DNA of 64,000 nt from Amaurobius ferox (taxonomy: Eukaryota > Arthropoda > Arachnida > Araneae > Amaurobiidae), in NCBI GenBank assembly GCA_951213105.1, contig OX578152.1, forward strand, positions 68,426,727 to 68,490,726. The letters are read 5' to 3'. The translations under genes and the position numbers were made by a program. A model generated the notes under the pieces. It searched no databases, was not told the origin of the DNA, and saw only the letters and a program-made list of their open reading frames with translations. Positions 1 through 64,000 of this stretch are shown piece after piece (the first letter of the stretch is position 1; each line of letters starts with the position of its first letter).

Positions 1-2211
1 TAGTTTAAGAAATATTTAATATCGAAGTCAAAGACAAAATATTTGAGCTGCGAGTTCACGTCCTGGATAGACTAACTATAGCAAGACTACAAATGTTTGC
101 ACTTAAAAGTATATTATGCTTTTGTTTCATGCATAACCCTACAATAGGATAGGTATGAATTAAATAAGCCCTATCCAAGAGCCAGGTAGTGCGTCAGTTA
201 ATTTGGATGATCAAAATACATACTAGCAGGGGTGAATTTTTCCCCTTTTTTAAATTTTGATGTAGTTTTTGAAATATTTTACTTTTTATGCACTTCTGAA
301 GTGAACTTTTTTTTTTCGTATCGGCACGTCTAGTGATTTCTCTGTCTTGTACCGTAAAAATTATAGTATACCAAAATATGAAATTTGAATTTGTATACCA
401 AAATTTGAGAAATATGAATTAATGTAATATACCATCTAAAGTTTTGATTTGAAATTTTTTATGTACACACAAGTTTTCAGTTTGACTTAACGTACAAGGT
501 TTTTTTTAAAAAAAAGAGAGGGATTGGGAGCAGGAGTTTGATGCTCAAATAGATTTAAAATGTTTTATTAAATTGATTTCAATTGGATTTTAAGAGCAGG
601 TGTCATATTATCCTTTTTTCTGCGATTTTTACCTTGGTGACATAGAAATGCCACTAAATCTGCCGGACAGCATGTCTGCGATAACTGAAATGCATAAAAA
701 TATAAAATTAATATTAATTTAATACAATTATAGAAATTTTGATTAAATAAAAGAAGAGCAGCCATATTGGTTATTTTATATAGGAATGGTCATTCTCTGT
801 CGAAAGCCGCAATGTTGTAACAGTCGTTTGTGCAATAGTTGATTTGTAGCAATTTGAACATGAACCGCCTGCTATGCGAGTTTCACTCGCCCACTAAAAA
901 AACATCACAGAAAGCAGTTCTACTGGCAGTCGGAGATTGCACGTAGCAACAGGTATTCTGTGGCACATAAAGTACAATTAGGTACATACAGTGGATGTAA
1001 TATGAAAATTAGAAAATTTTAAAAACATTAAAATGACAAATATACAAAAGAAAGCAAATGTCAACAACTTAATTTTTTAAATACAATGTAAACCCATTAA
1101 AGTGATATTTTGAATTCATTCTTCACTATGTATACAAAATATAAAATTAACTGCAAAATTGAAAAATAAAAATCCTATTAGCCACCTCCATTGTGGTCAA
1201 AGTCAGCCTACCACACACTAGCTATAATAAATATTTTTTTAATTAAAAGATTTAATTTAACTTATTGGGCATCTACTGTTATTTGAAATACGTATTACAT
1301 ACATACATACGCATTACATACATATTTTCACTTTTTATAATTTTAAATATGCAGTAAAAGTTTTACAATGTTTACATTACACTGCAAAATGCACATTAAA
1401 AGCAAAGACCTGCATAGTAAATTTTTACTCAGCAATATCTCATACTAATATCGCTGACAGATTCATCTTAGATTGATTATAAATAATCTGCTTAGTTTAG
1501 AGTCATGTAGGATTTGTATGCATTAAACAGGTATGTAATTTGAACACCCCAATGTAATAAAAACCAGAATCTTATTTTGAAAATTGTTCGATATTTTAAT
1601 GATGTTTGCATGTGCTAATATTAGAAATAAAAATTGTTGAATAATTGTGTATTTTTGGATTTTTAACAAATGTTAATCAAAACTTACATGCTAAAACATG
1701 AAACAAATTCTAAAAATTATCTTGCTTTGTAATATCAAATTTGTCACATTTCAAATAAATGTAGATAGTTCCCAAACTATATGAGTTAATTTACTCCAAG
1801 CATGTGCTCACAAAGCAAGAAATTATTATATAAATTATAACCATTAATTTACAGGGATTTTACTATCACTTATATTAAAATTCAAGGTTTAAAATACCTC
1901 ATTTATGAATATTTAGCATATATTTATGGTAATTAATGATAACATTTTGTACTTTTTTGATATATAAATAAAAGAGACTCATAAAGCAGGAATTGCCTGA
2001 ATACATAAGTGCACTTATTTATCAAAATAAAGACATGTTGCATTATATGATACAACTTGGCATCATGTTTGTATCACAATTGTCCCAAATTGACATAACC
2101 TGATATTGACAGGTGCCTCAGAGTAAAAGTTAAAAAATATAGAAACTATAGCCTTTCTAATATCACAGTATATTTCAAATGCATAAAATTACACTATATA
2201 CAAATAAATAA
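1..2211. other. 3' flank of POLQ, no gene recognised
   Basis: AT-rich sequence downstream of the POLQ stop codon. It must contain the 3' UTR, but I saw no clear minus-strand AATAAA close to the stop. A short (ACAT)n stretch lies near 1297-1325. No ORF here resembles a known protein. Confidence 0.6.
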
Positions 2212-60996
<58,785 letters not shown>

Positions 60997-61160
60997 CTAA
61001 AAGAGAGTTTTGTGTCAACACATATTTTCTAAAACTATAATGATAACATAATGATGCAAAAATATACATAAAAAAAAAAACTTTTTAAATAAATTAGAAT
61101 AAAAAAATGCGATTTGAGCACAGCATATTAATTTCCCTACAGACTCATATTCATTTTCCT

Positions 61161-61517
61161 GAAGCCGGGATAGCTCAGTGGTTATGGTAAAAGAAGGTCA
61201 CATGAGGAAAACCAGAGTTCGATCCTTAATGCCACTCAAAACTATTCCCATGTCTATGCGAATGTATGCACAGAATAAAACTGTAGATCTGAAAGGCATT
61301 CTGAGAGATAATGGGCAGGGAAAGATGGGTATGGTCCCAGAGGTCACCAATCTCATTGGGTTCAGCCAAAATTGGGTGGCTAAAAGGTGCGAAGTGATTC
61401 ATCGCCCTGTGGTGCGACATGTGGTATAATGACAAAATGGTTCACACTTCAGCCACTATATAAGCAATTGTTTTAATAGCAAGTGCCTAGCCCATTAGGA
61501 GAAAATATATATATATA
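61161..61517 (+). mobile_element. tRNA-derived SINE
   Basis: The 5' part is tRNA-like: GCCGGGATAGCTCAGTGG contains the A box (61171-61181) and GAGTTCGATCC the B box (61215-61225), forming an internal RNA polymerase III promoter. A unique body follows and it ends in (AT)n. 13-bp duplications TATTCATTTTCCT (61148-61160) and TATTCATTTTTCT (61518-61530), one mismatch apart, flank it. It is not a functional tRNA: the cloverleaf does not close. Confidence 0.88.
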
Positions 61518-63007
61518 TATTCATTTTTCTTTATATTTCAAAATACATGTAAGTTTTATCATGCAATGTAAGTATTGCTTAAAATAAGACATAAAATGAA
61601 TATTTATTTGAAATTATATCCAATTTACAGTTATAAAATAATTTCCTTTTTCATTTGGTGATATAGTACATTTTAAAATGGCGAAAGGATAAGAAAAAAT
61701 TCCAAAACACATGAATATTTTGATAACAGTATATTGTAGAGTAATGGAGTTAGTTTTATTCATTTCACCATAAAATCAACACATAAAACAAACATTTAAC
61801 CAATACATTTAAGCGTATTAACTCTTTTAGATTTTGATGATTTTCAAAGGCTATTTTGGAAAAAAATAGCTGGTATTCTTTCAAATTATACCCAAATTTA
61901 ATCAGTATCAAGACAGTTTTGAACTAATTTACCTATAAAATTTAATAGAATTTTGTTAGATAATTTTGAGCTAGAGTGGATACAAATGCAAAGCATAAAT
62001 CTTTTTTAATCTTGACTACTCCTTTAATAAAAATGGAATTCTTTTTACTTGATGTCAAATGCATACTATATTTTATTATAATTTTAATTCTACAAACTTT
62101 CATCATAAATATAAATTAAATGAGTTCAAAGCAAATATAGTTCTGCTTTGAAATGAATATTAAAAAAAAAAAAGATGAGCAATTAAGTAAAATAAAATAT
62201 GTAATCAATATGCATCAATAAAGAAACTTCTACACTATAACAGGACACTCCGGCCACACATTAAGCTGCCACAAGCTTCAGGTTTGATCGTGTGGTCCGG
62301 GCCTTCAACTATATCAGGACAATGCAAATATGCATAAAATTGTATTCATTTGGTTCTCACTTAACTATATTGCTGTTTTCAATGCTTTTGATGCAAAGTG
62401 CAAATAAGCAGTTTACTTATAAGCAAATTGCTTATTTGTTCTTTGCTTACTCACAAAATGCTTATTTATAGTAATTTGCTACTATGCAATAACAGAAGTA
62501 AGTTTCTGAATCCATTGTTATGGGGAAGAGGTTATATTACTGTTATTCCGAGTACTTAGAATTGTATCAAAGATGAAAAGTGCTAAAAAATGTTCTCTGC
62601 GCTGCTGCTGAGTGGAATAGATATAACAAAAATTACACTAGAAAAATTTTAGAAGCCTTGCTTTAAAAAATATTTTTGCAATCGGATCATCTTATCCCAT
62701 AGTTTGCATGGAAAAGTGTAAAAATTCTCAAAACCCCAATCAAAGAGTAAAAGAATTACTAAGAAAGCAAATTTTCCAAATTAGTCTATCCTTATAAACA
62801 AAGCTGGGCAAGAGTTGCCTAAGAAATGAATCAGTTTATGGCACCCAGTTTGATAGAACATCTGAACAGGCCATAATCATTTTCATAATTATGGTTCACT
62901 AAAAATTTCACATTTGCAGAGCAACTAGAACACAAATTTCCAGAAGTTTACGTTTTCACTGCTTGTTATGATTGAAATCAAAATTGTACCACATCAGTAC
63001 TGATTAC

Positions 63008-63080
63008 TGACAGGCCCGGTTTAAGGCGTGGGCGGCGTGGGCAATTGCCCACAGCGGCCGAATCAGGGGCGGCCATTTGG
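63008..63080. repeat. Possible left end of a hAT-like repeat
   Basis: GC-rich CAGGCCCGGTTTAAGGCG followed by palindromic GGGCAATTGCCC. It resembles common arthropod CAGGGCCGG-type element ends, but I could not find the other end or a target duplication. Confidence 0.45.
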
Positions 63081-64000
63081 AAGTGAAATTAGGTGTAGTA
63101 AGAATGACTTTTGTGATAGTGTTTAAAAAAAAATTTGAAAATGAAGCAATTTTGTGCCACTTTAATATAAATTAATTTACTTTTTTAGATAGTATTAAAA
63201 TATAAAAGGATAAAATCGTTTTTCTCCCATAATTATATCTTTTTTGAAGCAATGTACAGTTCTGCTTGAAAGTATGTACGCTCAAACACTTGGGAGATTT
63301 TAAACAACTTGCAGCTGAGTCCAATCCCTTAGGGGACTTTGTACCCCAAATACTGGGAAAAACTCAAGGAGCGATTCTCAGAATTTTTTCCTGGTTTCAA
63401 ATTCAAATTGCAAACACATGGATGCGGTCTCTATGATCCCACTTCTGAAAGGACGGGAGGGAGGAGATTAGTCCAGATGGTCATTCTTTTGGTCGTCTAC
63501 GTTTTAGCTCATTTAGGCATTGAGACTAGCTGGAGGCCATGCAGATAACAAACATAGTGACTAGAAGTAAAAAGCTACTTCAGTGTTTAAAGCAATGTGT
63601 TGTGTTATGCTGCTGTGCGAGATTCACAAATCCATTGACAAATATGGCTGTCTTTTAAGTTCTAACTATTCGGGTAACGTTTTCTTTTAATTATTTAAAA
63701 TATTTTTGCAAAATTTCTTAATTGACTATATTTTTTGTCGATTTTTAATGTGTTTCAACAAATAACATTAATTTGGTACTGAATTTAGTCTATGGCATTA
63801 GCCACAGAATAATACTGATAAAAGAATAATTTTTTCATATTTTTATCTAAAATAATATGCCCCGTGGCTGTTCTATAAGGAATTTCAGAGGTAAATAATT
63901 AAGCAATGGTGTAAAATGATCTTAATTTTGTAATTTTTCCATTTTCACTGCAAAACGAAAAAAAAAAAAATGATACAAAATATTTTTACGAAGTAAAATA

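Larger units (their letters stand above)
60997..64000 (-). other. POLQ: POLQ upstream intron, incomplete
   Basis: Contains the SINE (61161-61517) and an element-like start near 63010. I found no earlier POLQ exon here; the helicase core must lie above 64000. Otherwise AT-rich. Confidence 0.7.

Noticed and set aside
61161..61235. Functional tRNA gene
   Set aside because: A and B boxes are present but the acceptor and anticodon stems do not pair, and target duplications enclose a longer SINE.
62220..62330. Hairpin CCGGCCACAC/GTGTGGTCCGG as an element end
   Set aside because: Only a short palindrome; no target duplication or second end was found.
63339..63548. 69-codon ORF as a gene or POLQ exon
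   Set aside because: Wrong strand for POLQ and no recognisable motif; it lies downstream of a likely hAT-like repeat end.

Overview
This is eukaryotic, strongly AT-rich, repeat-dense nuclear DNA, most likely from an arthropod; a chelicerate (spider-like) genome fits the long introns and the mix of mariner, piggyBac, hAT, Jockey-like, Penelope-like and LTR elements, but the window alone does not fix the species. There is one host gene. It lies on the minus strand and encodes DNA polymerase theta (POLQ, the polymerase of theta-mediated end joining). Thirteen exons between 60996 and 2212 can be chained with consistent reading phase and GT/AG junctions. They give 1771 codons plus a stop: the end of the helicase part with its helix-hairpin-helix region, a very large central-domain exon (44825-47583), the exonuclease-like domain, and the complete A-family polymerase domain with motifs A, B and C. 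The 5' part of the gene (the helicase ATPase core) lies beyond 64000.

Everything else sits in the introns or 3' flank and is mostly mobile DNA. From low to high coordinates: a 3' flank with no gene (1-2211); a hAT-type MITE (3228-4705) with a nested piggyBac relic (3401-4250); a second hAT-type MITE with a perfect 8-bp target duplication (6095-6677); a tandem duplication with AT microsatellites (7717-9092); a degenerate minisatellite (about 10560-11100); a foldback hairpin (11808-11871); a piggyBac-like element (12028-15082) split by a solo LTR (12683-15052); a 5'-truncated Jockey-like LINE with an 11-bp target duplication (19233-20986); a full-length LTR element without coding capacity (23075-30481); a large inverted repeat (about 34225-34915); a third hAT-type MITE (40472-40837); a Penelope-like reverse transcriptase relic (about 49180-50080); a dead mariner (52625-54692) interrupted by an element with tandem-repeat termini (about 53409-54206); a 179-bp satellite array (54816-55709); and a tRNA-derived SINE (61161-61517).

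The POLQ exons look intact through all of this: no stop or frameshift interrupts the joined reading frame, so the insertions have enlarged the introns without visibly damaging the coding sequence. I found no CRISPR array, operon, rRNA or functional tRNA gene, and no convincing new multi-gene system. The most interesting items are the non-autonomous LTR family (one recent full copy and one older solo LTR carrying two minisatellite arrays), the nested elements whose boundaries are set by target duplications, and the POLQ central domain, where a few short motifs recognisable from vertebrate POLQ survive in otherwise unalignable sequence.
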